A DNA stretch of 64,000 nucleotides. Origin: a virus. Position numbers and translations under genes: made by a program. The stretch is from IMG/VR virus record IMGVR_UViG_3300032214_000801, positions 1 to 64,000 of that record. One strand, written 5' to 3'. Positions 1 through 8,836 of this stretch are shown piece by piece. Positions within the stretch are counted from its first letter, which is position 1, and each line of letters starts with the position of its first letter. The notes under the pieces are model-generated. The model did not search any database and was not told where the DNA came from. It was given only the letters and a program-made list of their open reading frames with translations.

Positions 1-1371
1 AAGAGTGAAGTTAATATAGAAATCCATCATCTGAAGATAACGGTTAACTTGCTGATTTATCAGCGGTAGATACTTCTTAATGATTTTGGATTTTACTCCA
101 CCGTCTTTAAGTAAACTATACGTGAAATCGTAATAGTTAATTGAGTCTTTTTTAGTTGAGAGTTCTTCGTATGTAATTTGGAGACTATCTTTAAAACTTT
201 CTAACTTCTCATGTTCAGTATTTCGGTTTTCAAGCTGATTGGTAATAGTTTGAATTTCAAGTTCAAGATCTCTGACTTGTCTCTGACATCCAGCGATCTT
301 AGTATTGTTTTGAGAAATGTCATGCGTTAGTTTTGTAATCTCCTTAGAGAGAGTGAGAAATTGACGCTCTCGCTCTTCTTCCTCTTTAATTGCCTCCTCT
401 AGTTCTTTATAACCAGATTGCAACTCCTTTGCTTTAGATTGAGCGTCATTAATTCTATTTATTCTAAAGACTTCATCAATCTCCTGTGTACAGGTAGGAC
501 AAACCGTATTCTCGCTGAAAAACTTATGTTCTTTGGTAATTGTAGATACCTTTTGAGATATCTTACCCTTTAGATTGCCAAGTTTCTTAAGTTTATCATT
601 TGCGCCAAGATAATCATTCAAGTTATTTTGAAGTTTGGAGATATCTACATCAATAACCGAATTATCGTCCATAAGAAGTCTTTGCTCTTCAGTAAGAGAC
701 AGAATTAATACTTCTTTATTTTTAATATTTTCTTTACCGCGATTTTCAAGTTCCTCAATAAAGTCTTTCTGCATTTGAACTTTATCATTCAAAGACTCTT
801 TCTTAAGTTCAAGAGTTTTGACTTCATCTCGGATTTGACGAATCTTATCTTTAATGATTGCATTCATAGAGGAAAAGATCTTAATATCCAAAAGATCTTC
901 AATCACTTCTCTACGATGTGCTGCAGGAAGTTGCATAAAAGGAACAAAAGTGCTTGAACCCAGAATTACAATCTGAGTGAAAGACTTATAGTTCATCTTA
1001 AGAACATTTTGCTCCAACCACTTTTGCTGATCCAATGCAGCAGAAGATTGATCAAGTACAGAACCGTTTCTATAAATTTCAAAAATTGCAGGTTTAATCC
1101 CCCTTACAACTTTCCATTCAGTTGATCCAATAGTAAATTCAACCTCAACCCTACAGTCTTTTTCGTTTACAGTATTAATGAGTTGAGGTTTGTTGATTTT
1201 ACGAAATGGTTTTCCAAACAAAGAAAATGTAAGAGCATCCAATACTGTACTCTTACCAGCACCATTTGTACCAATAATTAAATTGGTTGAATTCTTGGTA
1301 AAGTCAACTTCGGTAAATTGATTACCTGTAGAGAGGAAGTTCTTCCAACGAATTTTTTCAAATAAAATCAT
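1..1371 (-). CDS. gp46: Recombination endonuclease large subunit gp46 (partial, C-terminus off the left edge)
   Basis: Rad50/SbcC-like ATPase that pairs with gp47 (Mre11-like) to resect DNA ends for recombination-dependent replication. The frame is open from an ATG at 1371 to the window edge, giving 457 residues (T4 gp46 has about 560). A Walker A motif GTNGAGKST lies about 35 residues in. A CPTC zinc hook lies at residues 291-294, between long Glu/Lys/Leu-rich coiled-coil stretches. The start overlaps the end of the DUF3110 gene by 14 nt, so it belongs to the 55-47-DUF3110-46 operon. The C-terminal Walker B half lies outside the window. Family assignment is firm. Confidence 0.95.
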   Translation of the reverse strand, partial: MILFEKIRWKNFLSTGNQFTEVDFTKNSTNLIIGTNGAGKSTVLDALTFSLFGKPFRKINKPQLINTVNEKDCRVEVEFTIGSTEWKVVRGIKPAIFEIYRNGSVLDQSSAALDQQKWLEQNVLKMNYKSFTQIVILGSSTFVPFMQLPAAHRREVIEDLLDIKIFSSMNAIIKDKIRQIRDEVKTLELKKESLNDKVQMQKDFIEELENRGKENIKNKEVLILSLTEEQRLLMDDNSVIDVDISKLQNNLNDYLGANDKLKKLGNLKGKISQKVSTITKEHKFFSENTVCPTCTQEIDEVFRINRINDAQSKAKELQSGYKELEEAIKEEEERERQFLTLSKEITKLTHDISQNNTKIAGCQRQVRDLELEIQTITNQLENRNTEHEKLESFKDSLQITYEELSTKKDSINYYDFTYSLLKDGGVKSKIIKKYLPLINQQVNRYLQMMDFYINFTL

Positions 1372-1630
1372 GATCAGTGTTAGGAGGAATTACGATGTCA
1401 TCTGGTGTGATAATTGTATATTGATATCCATGCATTTCGCAGGTTTTAATCATAACATCATCTTCTATTTCTATTACATGCATTTCGGGATATTCATCTT
1501 CTTCTAACATCATAGCATATCTTGTCGCATCATCTTCTTCCTGAAACAAATAGAGAATTTGTTCTCCATCGTCATCAATTACGGAATATGCTCCTTCAGT
1601 TTCTCTACCATTGATTGTTAGAATAAACAT
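1358..1630 (-). CDS. DUF3110-like small protein between genes 47 and 46
   Basis: 90 residues, ATG start. It resembles DUF3110, a family found mainly in cyanobacteria: an N-terminal FILTINGRETEGAYSV strand pair, the central EEDDATRYAMMLEED segment, and a C-terminal region with a Cys and a GY motif. The function of the family is unknown. It starts one base after the gp47 stop and overlaps the gp46 start, so it is translated with the recombination nuclease genes. The protein is very acidic. The match is from memory of the family pattern. The role, perhaps a host-derived modulator of the 46/47 complex, is inference from position only. Confidence 0.75.
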   Translation of the reverse strand: MFILTINGRETEGAYSVIDDDGEQILYLFQEEDDATRYAMMLEEDEYPEMHVIEIEDDVMIKTCEMHGYQYTIITPDDIVIPPNTDHDFI

Positions 1631-1631
1631 C

Positions 1632-2672
1632 TTATACTAATTCACATGCCTCCTGATAAATTTCCTGCATCATCTTTTGAATTACAGTTTTATCAAGACT
1701 GATTTCTGCCTCCTGAATATATCTATCTAAAATAGAAAGAGTGTCTTCAGATTCGAATGCTTCAAACTCTTCAGTTCCATGAATTTCAAAATTTTCAATT
1801 ACTTTGAGTTCTGCGACATTTGAGGTATAAAGTTTATCAATAAACTTTTCAAATTGTTTAGTATCTGTTTTTTTGCGAACAACAACCTTTACAATTTTAT
1901 TCTCGTACTCGCGGGTATCAAAAGTTTGATGGTTGGTATCCTCATAGTAGATGCTATAATACATCTTATATGGATTATTGATTGGAGTATGTTCTAAGGT
2001 TTCAGTATCAAAGATATGAAATCCGCGAGTATCATTCAAATCATTCCAATATATCTCATAAGGATTGCCCAAGTAGAAGACAGTATTGTTATCAGAACGA
2101 GTGTGGTAATGACCAGAAAATACCTTTGTGAAGTTTTTAAAAAGATTTGCTTCCAGTCCATGTTCCATTACAATTGAACGGTTTACTCTAAATCCCTGAA
2201 GTTCAAGATGTCCCATTGCAACTTTTGCTTGGGTATTTCTAATCATGTTGATAGTTTTTTCTTGATTATCTTGATTAATCCAAGGAATAAGAAATACTTT
2301 AAGATTATTTAATTGAACTTCTGTTGGTTCAGAATAAACTGTTACATTTTCATATTCTCGCAGCAACAGATCAACTGCATTTACTTCATTAGTATTTTTG
2401 TAGTAGGCAGTATGATTCCCGACAATTGTATGAACAGTAACTCCCATAGCTTGGAGTTTATCGTAGTAATTATTTTTAGCCCAAGAAAGAGCAGAAAAAT
2501 CAATACCCTTACGACTATCAAATGTATCGCCCATATCAATAACAGTCGTAATCCCGTACTGTTCCAGCGTCGGGAAAAAAATGTCATTATAGAACTTTAG
2601 GAAATAATCATGAAAGAGTTTAGAGTTCTTTCTTGCTCCAAAGTGTTGATCCGTAATAATTGCTACTTTCAT
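1632..2672 (-). CDS. gp47: Recombination endonuclease small subunit gp47 (Mre11/SbcD-like)
   Basis: 346 residues (T4 gp47 has about 339). A metallophosphoesterase nuclease that acts with gp46 in DNA end processing, phage recombination and host DNA breakdown. The metal-binding motifs are in order: D8-x-H10, GD at 48-49, GNH at 85-87, a GHLELQG segment and GHYH further on. The ATG lies directly next to the gp55 stop, and the stop is one base from the DUF3110 start, so the genes form one operon. Confidence 0.96.
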   Translation of the reverse strand: MKVAIITDQHFGARKNSKLFHDYFLKFYNDIFFPTLEQYGITTVIDMGDTFDSRKGIDFSALSWAKNNYYDKLQAMGVTVHTIVGNHTAYYKNTNEVNAVDLLLREYENVTVYSEPTEVQLNNLKVFLIPWINQDNQEKTINMIRNTQAKVAMGHLELQGFRVNRSIVMEHGLEANLFKNFTKVFSGHYHTRSDNNTVFYLGNPYEIYWNDLNDTRGFHIFDTETLEHTPINNPYKMYYSIYYEDTNHQTFDTREYENKIVKVVVRKKTDTKQFEKFIDKLYTSNVAELKVIENFEIHGTEEFEAFESEDTLSILDRYIQEAEISLDKTVIQKMMQEIYQEACELV

Positions 2673-3170
2673 TCAATAACGAAGTTTGGAGTGTACACCG
2701 TCTTTAATTGAATTATAGTCGGAATAGTTGCCCCCGTCAATAGTGTTGTCGTCAGTAAACACCTCACTGAATCCAGAACGCTCAAGAATTTTGTTTTTGA
2801 TTTCCAACTGACGCTTTTCTCTTTGAATACGACGAAGAAATGCGTAATGAATAATTTGAGTAAAATATGCAAAGGGATTCTGAGACTTCTCTGGATTGAA
2901 ATTGTGAATGTACTGTACACAATTCTCAATGCCATCAGAAATCATATCCTCTTTGAACATGTAGTTGACAAAGTTTGGTTTAAATGATAAGTGATTGGCA
3001 ATCTTAAGAAAACACTCCCCAATGTAGCGTGGAATGGGAGGTTTTGGTTTCCCTTGAATCAATGCAATTTCTTTATCTTCACGATACTTAATTAGAGCAG
3101 CGAGAAACTCTTTGTTGTTTACGTAATGCTCTGACCTTTTTCTTTTGGTCATAACTGCTGTGGTTATCAT
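2673..3170 (-). CDS. gp55: Late-transcription sigma factor gp55
   Basis: 165 residues (T4 gp55 has 185). A sigma70-family subunit that directs host RNA polymerase to TATAAATA late promoters. It matches T4 gp55 along its length: the YVNNKEFL segment near the N-terminus, the EDMISDGIE region, HNF with NPFAYFTQ (region 2-like, -10 recognition), then a basic IQREKRQ stretch. Two in-frame ATGs are possible, 3170 and 3152. Neither has a clear ribosome site. The 3152 start would begin MTKRKR and agrees better with T4. A near-consensus host promoter lies just upstream, so the gene is probably read before the late genes it switches on. Confidence 0.95.
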   Translation of the reverse strand: MITTAVMTKRKRSEHYVNNKEFLAALIKYREDKEIALIQGKPKPPIPRYIGECFLKIANHLSFKPNFVNYMFKEDMISDGIENCVQYIHNFNPEKSQNPFAYFTQIIHYAFLRRIQREKRQLEIKNKILERSGFSEVFTDDNTIDGGNYSDYNSIKDGVHSKLRY

Positions 3171-3195
3171 AAGTTTTTATCATTATTATGTATGA

Positions 3196-3224
3196 ATTAT
3201 AACACGCAATCAAATGCTTGACAA
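3196..3224 (-). promoter_or_regulatory. Host-type sigma70 promoter for the 55-47-46 operon
   Basis: On the minus strand TTGTCA (3219-3224), a spacer of exactly 17 nt, and a perfect TATAAT (3196-3201). The expected transcript start is near 3189, about 20 nt before the gp55 start. The only gap in this part of the gene cluster lies here, which supports a real promoter. Confidence 0.85.
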
Positions 3225-3275
3225 GCATCCCAAAACCATGTACAATAACCTTTGTCGGGGTTGATAAGTTAAGTA

Positions 3276-3671
3276 TTAACTACTCTTAAAGATCTTCTCT
3301 AATATCTCTTTAGCATCATTGACATTAGAGATATACCCCATTCTACGATTTATTTTCGATTCATTATTCTTTTGTCTATAGCTGGAACGAATATAATTTT
3401 GATACATCATAATCATCTCTATATCTGAAGACTCACTCATTGTAAGCACATCCTCAAGATTAAGAATAAACATATCTTCAGTAGTGGTTTTTAGCCAAGG
3501 TTCTATCTTATATCCAACTACACTACCCACTCTTCCTTTTATTTCAGAAATTACAATTGGATTGGACACAATAAGCATTGTCCTATTATCTTCTTCTGAT
3601 GCTGCTACCTTTGCAAACAGTTCTTCACCTGTTTTTAATTTAAGAGTGCAATAAAAATCTTCTTCTATCAT
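3276..3671 (-). CDS. Conserved small protein downstream of uvsW, possibly Sm-like fold
   Basis: 131 residues. The ATG overlaps the uvsW stop (ATGA), so the two are translationally coupled. Not a family I can name. The first 75 residues alternate short beta strands: LKLKTGEELFAKV, then MLIVSNPIVIS, then MFILNLEDVLT. This loosely resembles an Sm/LSm-type barrel (strand-turn LKTGEE followed by hydrophobic strands). The rest is a helical basic tail ending in Lys. The Sm-like idea is a weak structural guess. Its place in the recombination operon suggests nucleic-acid metabolism. Confidence 0.7.
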   Translation of the reverse strand: MIEEDFYCTLKLKTGEELFAKVAASEEDNRTMLIVSNPIVISEIKGRVGSVVGYKIEPWLKTTTEDMFILNLEDVLTMSESSDIEMIMMYQNYIRSSYRQKNNESKINRRMGYISNVNDAKEILEKIFKSS

Positions 3672-5140
3672 TTCTTTAATTGAATAGTTATTATTTCATA
3701 ATTGAAGTTCTCTTCATTGTAAATTTTAATTCTCTCAATGAGATGATTTAAAGTATAATTTTTTCTCGAATTACTTGTGCAGTCATCAGCAATATCATAT
3801 AATACTGCCTTTGTTTTATTTTTACCCTTTCTTAAAACTCTTCCGATTGATTGGAGGTTTCTGACTCTTGATTTACTAGGGGAAGCAAAGATAACGTTAT
3901 GTAGATTTCTAATGTTAATACCAGTAGAAAAAGTACCGTAAGAAGCAACGATGATTGCATTATTTTCTCTCTCAGTAATTTCTCTTACAAGTTCTCTTTC
4001 TTCTGTATCTACACCACCATGTACAAAGAAGACTTTTCTATCTCCTTGCTTGCTATTATTTATTTGATCAAAAAGTATCGCTCCATGTGCCTCTACTCTG
4101 CTGAATAGGACAAGAGTATTTCCTTTTAGATCAAGTGTTAGATTGGTAATAAATTTATTTCTTTGTTCGTGAGAGATTAAGTACTGAATCTCATCCTCAT
4201 AAGTTTCAAACTTTTGTGGAGGATGTTTTAGAACTAGGCAGCGGATATCCAACTGGGAAAGATGTCCCTGTTTCATTAGTTCGTCAGTTCTTGTCACTTT
4301 GTATGATGGACCAAATAGTCCCTCCAAAACCCATTTGTGAGTTTGAGTGCCATCAAGAGTTCCTGTAAAACCAAATCTATGTTTTGCATGATGAAGTTTA
4401 GTCATAATCTCAATAAGAGATTTGCTCTTGAATAAATGAGCCTCATCGCCTATAATTACGCCATAGTCCTCAAAGAATGAACGCTCTAGTTTATATACGG
4501 ATTGCCAAGTTGTAATTGTAACTGGAAACTCATTTGTTTTTTCTCTTCCTGAATAGATACGGTGGCAATATGACTCAGCATCCCAACCATAATCCTGGAA
4601 ATCCTTGTACATCTGCTCTACAAGAGATGTCGTGGGAACAACTAAAAGAATTTTTTGCCCTTTATCCACATAATATCTTACGAGAGAATAAATCATCAAC
4701 GATTTGCCACTGGCAGTGGGGCTTATCAATAGTTTTCTATTATGCCTTAGAGCATCATATACTCCCTCTATTTGATACTGCCTCGGTTCATGAGCACAAA
4801 TAGATTTCATATAATCTTTGACACCCTCATATGAAATGAAGTCGTTAACTTCAAAGGGTTGTCCATAAAATTTATTATCTTCGAACTTATAACTATATCC
4901 GTACTGCTCGCAAAAATTGACAATCTTATCTAAGAGACCCACATAAATCTGCTTGGATCTCATGTCATATAAATGTATTTCTCCATTCCAATTTCTGCCC
5001 CTATACTGGGGCATGAACTTTGCGTTTGGAACCTCAAACTTGAAATGATCTCTAAGTTCGTATTCAATATGAGGTTCTGTTTTTATTTTAAGAAAAACTT
5101 CGTTAGACTTACTTATAATCAGATTTGTTGTATCAACCAT
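3668..5140 (-). CDS. uvsW: UvsW superfamily 2 helicase
   Basis: ATP-dependent helicase that unwinds R-loops and branched DNA and moves T4-like phages from origin-driven to recombination-driven replication. From the ATG at 5140 it has 490 residues. SF2 motifs are in order: Walker A SPTASGKS at 140-147, VVPTTSLVEQM (Ia), DEAH at 232-235, SAT-like FTGTLDG, and motif VI QSIGRVLRKG near the C-terminus. The N-terminal YRGRNWNGEIHL region matches the T4 UvsW substrate-binding domain. An alternative ATG at 5173 would add 11 residues but overlaps uvsY by 41 nt. I prefer 5140, which overlaps the uvsY stop by only 8 nt. Confidence 0.96.
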   Translation of the reverse strand: MVDTTNLIISKSNEVFLKIKTEPHIEYELRDHFKFEVPNAKFMPQYRGRNWNGEIHLYDMRSKQIYVGLLDKIVNFCEQYGYSYKFEDNKFYGQPFEVNDFISYEGVKDYMKSICAHEPRQYQIEGVYDALRHNRKLLISPTASGKSLMIYSLVRYYVDKGQKILLVVPTTSLVEQMYKDFQDYGWDAESYCHRIYSGREKTNEFPVTITTWQSVYKLERSFFEDYGVIIGDEAHLFKSKSLIEIMTKLHHAKHRFGFTGTLDGTQTHKWVLEGLFGPSYKVTRTDELMKQGHLSQLDIRCLVLKHPPQKFETYEDEIQYLISHEQRNKFITNLTLDLKGNTLVLFSRVEAHGAILFDQINNSKQGDRKVFFVHGGVDTEERELVREITERENNAIIVASYGTFSTGINIRNLHNVIFASPSKSRVRNLQSIGRVLRKGKNKTKAVLYDIADDCTSNSRKNYTLNHLIERIKIYNEENFNYEIITIQLKK

Positions 5141-5570
5141 ATCCTGCCTGGAATTTAATAAATTCAATGGCATTCTTAATTTGGTAAGTTCGATTTTGAA
5201 TTACCTTAAGAATACTCTCAATATAATTTAGGAGAGTTTCATAGTACTCAATTTTGAGTGCAACTTGAGATAATTTTTCGTCGGAATCTAAGTAACCTTG
5301 AAGAGTTTCTTTATCTCTTATTTTTTTGGGAAAGGGATTTTCTAAGTATACCTCTGGATCTGCCTTTCCAGTGAAATATTCATATCTTTCATGCCTAATT
5401 CTTTTTTTCTGCTGCTCTGCCCTCTTTTTTAATAAATTGATAGTATTATATAAATCAAAATATTTTGCATGAAGAACTGGGATGTTTAAAGATTCTGTAT
5501 GAAGATTATCTTGATCTATTTTAGAATCTTTCTCCCACATTTCTTGAATCGTGTCAAGATCAATACTCAT
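5133..5570 (-). CDS. uvsY: UvsY recombination mediator
   Basis: 145 residues (T4 UvsY has 137). It loads the UvsX recombinase onto gp32-covered single-stranded DNA. It shares the T4 pattern: an N-terminal helical region, a basic KKRIRHERYEYFTGK segment (T4 has KARLDYYSG), an SDEKL helix, and a C-terminal helix ending FQAGYG (T4 FEAGK). The ATG overlaps the stop of the upstream structural gene (ATGA). uvsX itself is not in the window. Confidence 0.92.
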   Translation of the reverse strand: MSIDLDTIQEMWEKDSKIDQDNLHTESLNIPVLHAKYFDLYNTINLLKKRAEQQKKRIRHERYEYFTGKADPEVYLENPFPKKIRDKETLQGYLDSDEKLSQVALKIEYYETLLNYIESILKVIQNRTYQIKNAIEFIKFQAGYG

Positions 5571-6121
5571 AAAGGATTCCCACTAAGATCTGTTATATTG
5601 TAGATAGTATACTTGAAACTTACGTCTGCTGTAAAGTATTGAATATCTGTTAGGGTTGCATCAAATGGTAAAGTTGATAAGTTGTATGGAAATAGATCAT
5701 TGAATCTAACCTGAAACTTCGGAATCATGGAACTATTTAAAATTTGCAAATCACCATCTGAATAAATTTGAGCGGGACGATTTAAATATCTTTTCTCATC
5801 AATAATAGCTTGTTTTTGAAGATCTCTGAATTGTTCTATTTTTTCTGGGTATCCCAATCCAGTAATCCAATTATGAATTTCCATATAGTTTTCAAGATTT
5901 TCATCTACCATAAATTTAAGATTTAAATCCCCATAAGAAATCTTATCGCCTGGCAGATCAATATCTTTTAAATATGTTGGTTGTACAGCAATTCCTAGAT
6001 TTAAATCTGGAATATTTGCCTCATTGCAGAAGAACGCTACCTTAGGTGCTCTGGTTAGCGTAAATTTAAAACCAGTTGGTGAAAGAAAATTTCTATTTTC
6101 AATCTGAGTCGCTCTTGCCAT
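5567..6121 (-). CDS. Tail-tube-like structural protein (gp19 paralogue)
   Basis: 184 residues. A conserved cyanophage gene always found near gp23 and uvsY. It parallels the gp19 protein of this window: an N-terminal strand leading into FFCNEANIP (gp19 has LCKAAQLP), a KDIDLPGDK loop (gp19 IDVPFRGRIFKVAGDR), a strand then FMVDENLENYMEIHNWI (gp19 INDEDFAIRRAMEGWM). The shared order suggests a tail-tube fold, possibly a tube initiator or terminator. This is my own alignment by eye. It follows the gp23 terminator, with a weak late-type TCTAAATA at 6133-6140 just before it. Confidence 0.75.
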   Translation of the reverse strand: MARATQIENRNFLSPTGFKFTLTRAPKVAFFCNEANIPDLNLGIAVQPTYLKDIDLPGDKISYGDLNLKFMVDENLENYMEIHNWITGLGYPEKIEQFRDLQKQAIIDEKRYLNRPAQIYSDGDLQILNSSMIPKFQVRFNDLFPYNLSTLPFDATLTDIQYFTADVSFKYTIYNITDLSGNPL

Positions 6122-6142
6122 GTTTTTTTAAATATTTAGAAT

Positions 6143-6168
6143 AAAAAAGGGAGTCCCGAAGGACTCCC
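6143..6168 (-). terminator. Intrinsic terminator after major capsid gene 23
   Basis: Minus-strand hairpin GGGAGTCC-TTCG-GGACTCCC, a perfect 8-bp stem with a very stable UUCG tetraloop, followed by six Ts. It starts about 24 nt after the gp23 stop. This is the strongest terminator in the window and ends the most abundant late transcript. Confidence 0.95.
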
Positions 6169-6191
6169 CAGTAAATCTCTGTGAGAAAGAC

Positions 6192-7622
6192 TCACATGAG
6201 GTTCTTAACAGCAACTCTACGATAGTAGCGGTTAGCGTTAAGGTTGAGTCCACCAAGACCCTGATTTGTACCCTCAGCGAATGGGTTTGCAACCATTCCG
6301 TAGCGAGTCTTAAATCCGATTTTTGGCTGGAAGCTGTTCTCACCAACGGCACGAACCATTTGGAGAGGAACATAAGGACAATAGAATAGTCCTGCGTCAT
6401 AAGGTGAAGAACCCTTATAACCAACAACGTAGTACTGGTTTCCAGGAGTTGTGTTTCCTGAAGTCAGGTTAGCTGCATAAGGATCGATATAAACACGATA
6501 CTTACCTTGGAGAACACCTGCGAAGGTGTTGCCAGTGTCATCAACGGTTAGGTTAGCGTTGAGTGCAGGGGTGTAATCAAGTACGCCAGCCATGGTTAGA
6601 GCTGAAGCAACGTCTGCCGAGCAGATGATGGTGTTGCCCTTGCCACGACGAGTTCTCTGAGCGATTGCGTTAGCATCACGCTCAATTTGGAACAGAAGAC
6701 CCTTGAACTTCTCAACACTCCAACGTCCGTTGGAATCAACGTCTAAGTCAAATACACCAGCAGTTGCAGTGTTTTGAACAGCGCCTTGCTCAGCAACCTT
6801 ATAGATGGTTCTGATAACTTCGCGGTTGATTTCAGCAAGAATCTCAGTTGAGAGAATGTTTGCTAATTCCGCTTCAGCGTTCAGACCGTGGATTGCCTTG
6901 AGATCTTGAGCGAGTTCTAGTGAATACTCAGCTTTCAGAGCTCTTGACTTAGCGGTAACAGTGACTTTCTCGATCGAGAATGCCATCTGGTTGAATGCAT
7001 CTGCACCCGTACCATCAAGATTTTCAGCTTGATCAGTACGCATACCCTGACCAACGTTATATGGTGAGGGGTTGGTGGTTGCAGTTCCAACTGGGTTTAG
7101 AACTGAAGGATTAGTACCTGACTGAGCAGTAGTACCGAAACCAACAGAACCATCCGAGAAACCATCGCTATTGTCGCGTCCAGCAGGTTGTCCGGAGAAT
7201 GCAGAATCTACTTCGTTGTAGAATGTTTCCGTACCACTCTGGTTGGTATAGCGTGAACGCATTGCGAAGATGAGTCCAGTAGGACCACTCATTGGTTGAA
7301 CGCCTGCGATGTCATAGGCGATCAGATTAGGCATTGAACGTCTGATCAGTGAGATCAGAACGGGATCGAAACCTGCGGTAGGACCACCTGCAGAAGCGCC
7401 GCCACTGAAACCAGCATAGGTGCCGGATCCGGTGCTCATTGTTGGAGCTTCTGTAAGGAATGAACCTGAGGTTTCAAAAGAAGATTGTTCTCTGAGGAAC
7501 TTTTCTTGGTTCTCTAGCAGGACTGCGGTTACAGCTCTTCTGTGCGAATCTTTGATTGAATCAAGACCCTCATAGTTGAGGAGAGGTGCCCACTTTTCCT
7601 GCAATTGCTCTGAATGGAACAT
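6192..7622 (-). CDS. gp23: Major capsid protein gp23
   Basis: 476 residues (T4 gp23 has 521). Forms the hexamers of the head. The N-terminus is the expected pro-region: it starts MFHSEQLQEKWAPLL and reaches FLTE-A at residues 55-59, where the L-x-E motif predicts gp21 cleavage after E58. The HK97-type core follows, with EKFKGLLFQIERDANAIAQ and a conserved C-terminal KTRYGMVANPFAEG. A ribosome site AAAGG lies about 12 nt before the ATG. No TATAAATA is seen upstream; a TATAAT (7660-7665) lies in the 53-nt gap to gp22. Confidence 0.97.
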   Translation of the reverse strand: MFHSEQLQEKWAPLLNYEGLDSIKDSHRRAVTAVLLENQEKFLREQSSFETSGSFLTEAPTMSTGSGTYAGFSGGASAGGPTAGFDPVLISLIRRSMPNLIAYDIAGVQPMSGPTGLIFAMRSRYTNQSGTETFYNEVDSAFSGQPAGRDNSDGFSDGSVGFGTTAQSGTNPSVLNPVGTATTNPSPYNVGQGMRTDQAENLDGTGADAFNQMAFSIEKVTVTAKSRALKAEYSLELAQDLKAIHGLNAEAELANILSTEILAEINREVIRTIYKVAEQGAVQNTATAGVFDLDVDSNGRWSVEKFKGLLFQIERDANAIAQRTRRGKGNTIICSADVASALTMAGVLDYTPALNANLTVDDTGNTFAGVLQGKYRVYIDPYAANLTSGNTTPGNQYYVVGYKGSSPYDAGLFYCPYVPLQMVRAVGENSFQPKIGFKTRYGMVANPFAEGTNQGLGGLNLNANRYYRRVAVKNLM

Positions 7623-7675
7623 TTGCGTTTACCTTTGTAGTGTGACTGTTTGCGTTTGAATTATATTAAATTCAA

Positions 7676-8836
7676 TTATTTGCTAAATGATGAAAGTGTT
7701 TTCAGATAAGCAGCCATTGAACTTGAGACGGACTCATGAGCAACACTTACTCCCTCTGAAAGAGTTTCAGTCTTAGCAGATGGAGAAACTCCTCTAGATG
7801 GGAAATATGCTTCCCTTAGAGTCTCCAGTTTTTCACGATATGCTTCTTCACTTTCAAACTCAACACTTTCGGCAAGTGAAGCGAGCTTGTCTTTCTGAGT
7901 GTCTGCAAGACCTTCAGAAACTTGATCTAAGATTCCTTCTGCAACCGACTCTGCGAGACGCTTGTTTAGGGAAACGTTCTTCTCAATTTGCTCGTTGAGT
8001 TTTGTCTCCATGTCATCAAGTTTTTCTACCATACTCTCTAGTACATCATATTTCTCTTCAGGGATTGTTACATAATGTTCTTCAAAAAGACTCTTCATTC
8101 CTTGTAGGAATGATTCAGTCATTTCGGTCTTAAGACCTTTTTCAATTACGAGTGAGTTTTCTGTAACCCACTCATCAGAAACATACTCTAGATAGGAATC
8201 AACTCTTTCTTGAAGTACAGATTTGATTTCTTCAACTTCCTCTGCTAAAGCAATGGAATATTGCTCTTCTAGAGATTCCTTAATTTCAGAAACTTTAGTT
8301 CTTAGAGCAGCTTCAAAAATGGTTTTTGCTTTCTCTTGGAACTCTTCTGAAAGTTCTTCACCGGCAAGAAGAGCATTGACATCTTCTTCGATGTCATATG
8401 ATTCTTCCATTTCCTCTTCGTCTTCTTCGTCTTCTTCTTCCTTCTTACCTTTTTTCTTGCCGCCCTCTTCTTCCTCTTCTTCTTCCTTAGCTTCGGCAAC
8501 TACTTCATCTTCATCAATCTCTTCTTCGATGAAATCTTCATCGTCGAGTTCTTCTTCTTCTTTCACGCCTTTCATTGCTTCAGCAGGCTTTGCTCCCTTA
8601 TTGACAACATCTCTTACTTGCTTAAGAGTTGCGCCAGGAGTCTTCAGTTTTGCTGAATCATCAGTTGACTTATAGTTTGAAGGATCGGGTCCTCCAAGAT
8701 CTTCCCACCCTGCTGTTTGACCTGGTGTTGAACCAGATAGACTTGGCATTGCGTCCGCTGCCTTTGCATTTGCATTAACAGCGGTTTTGGATTGCTTAGT
8801 GCCTACTTCCATTTCTTGTAAATCTCCACGAGACAT
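7676..8836 (-). CDS. gp22: Prohead core scaffold protein gp22
   Basis: 386 residues (T4 gp22 has 269). Major internal scaffold of the prohead, degraded by gp21 during maturation. It lies between gp23 and gp21 as in T4. Composition fits: a disordered N-terminus, a very acidic tract at about residues 95-155 with a KKKGKK interruption, then long Glu/Lys/Leu/Ala helices typical of coiled coil. The extra length relative to T4 is mainly the N-terminal and acidic region. A TATAAATA late promoter is 38 nt upstream. The Ser-rich reading on the plus strand is the shadow of the acidic tract. Confidence 0.92.
   Translation of the reverse strand: MSRGDLQEMEVGTKQSKTAVNANAKAADAMPSLSGSTPGQTAGWEDLGGPDPSNYKSTDDSAKLKTPGATLKQVRDVVNKGAKPAEAMKGVKEEEELDDEDFIEEEIDEDEVVAEAKEEEEEEEGGKKKGKKEEEDEEDEEEMEESYDIEEDVNALLAGEELSEEFQEKAKTIFEAALRTKVSEIKESLEEQYSIALAEEVEEIKSVLQERVDSYLEYVSDEWVTENSLVIEKGLKTEMTESFLQGMKSLFEEHYVTIPEEKYDVLESMVEKLDDMETKLNEQIEKNVSLNKRLAESVAEGILDQVSEGLADTQKDKLASLAESVEFESEEAYREKLETLREAYFPSRGVSPSAKTETLSEGVSVAHESVSSSMAAYLKTLSSFSK

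Noticed and set aside
2381-2587. Minus-strand frame of 68 codons inside gp47
   Set aside because: Alternate frame of gp47, which has all its catalytic motifs over this stretch.
8223-8675. Ser-rich plus-strand frame of 150 codons
   Set aside because: Shadow of the Glu/Lys-rich tract of gp22; runs of GAA/GAG read backwards give Ser/Phe runs.
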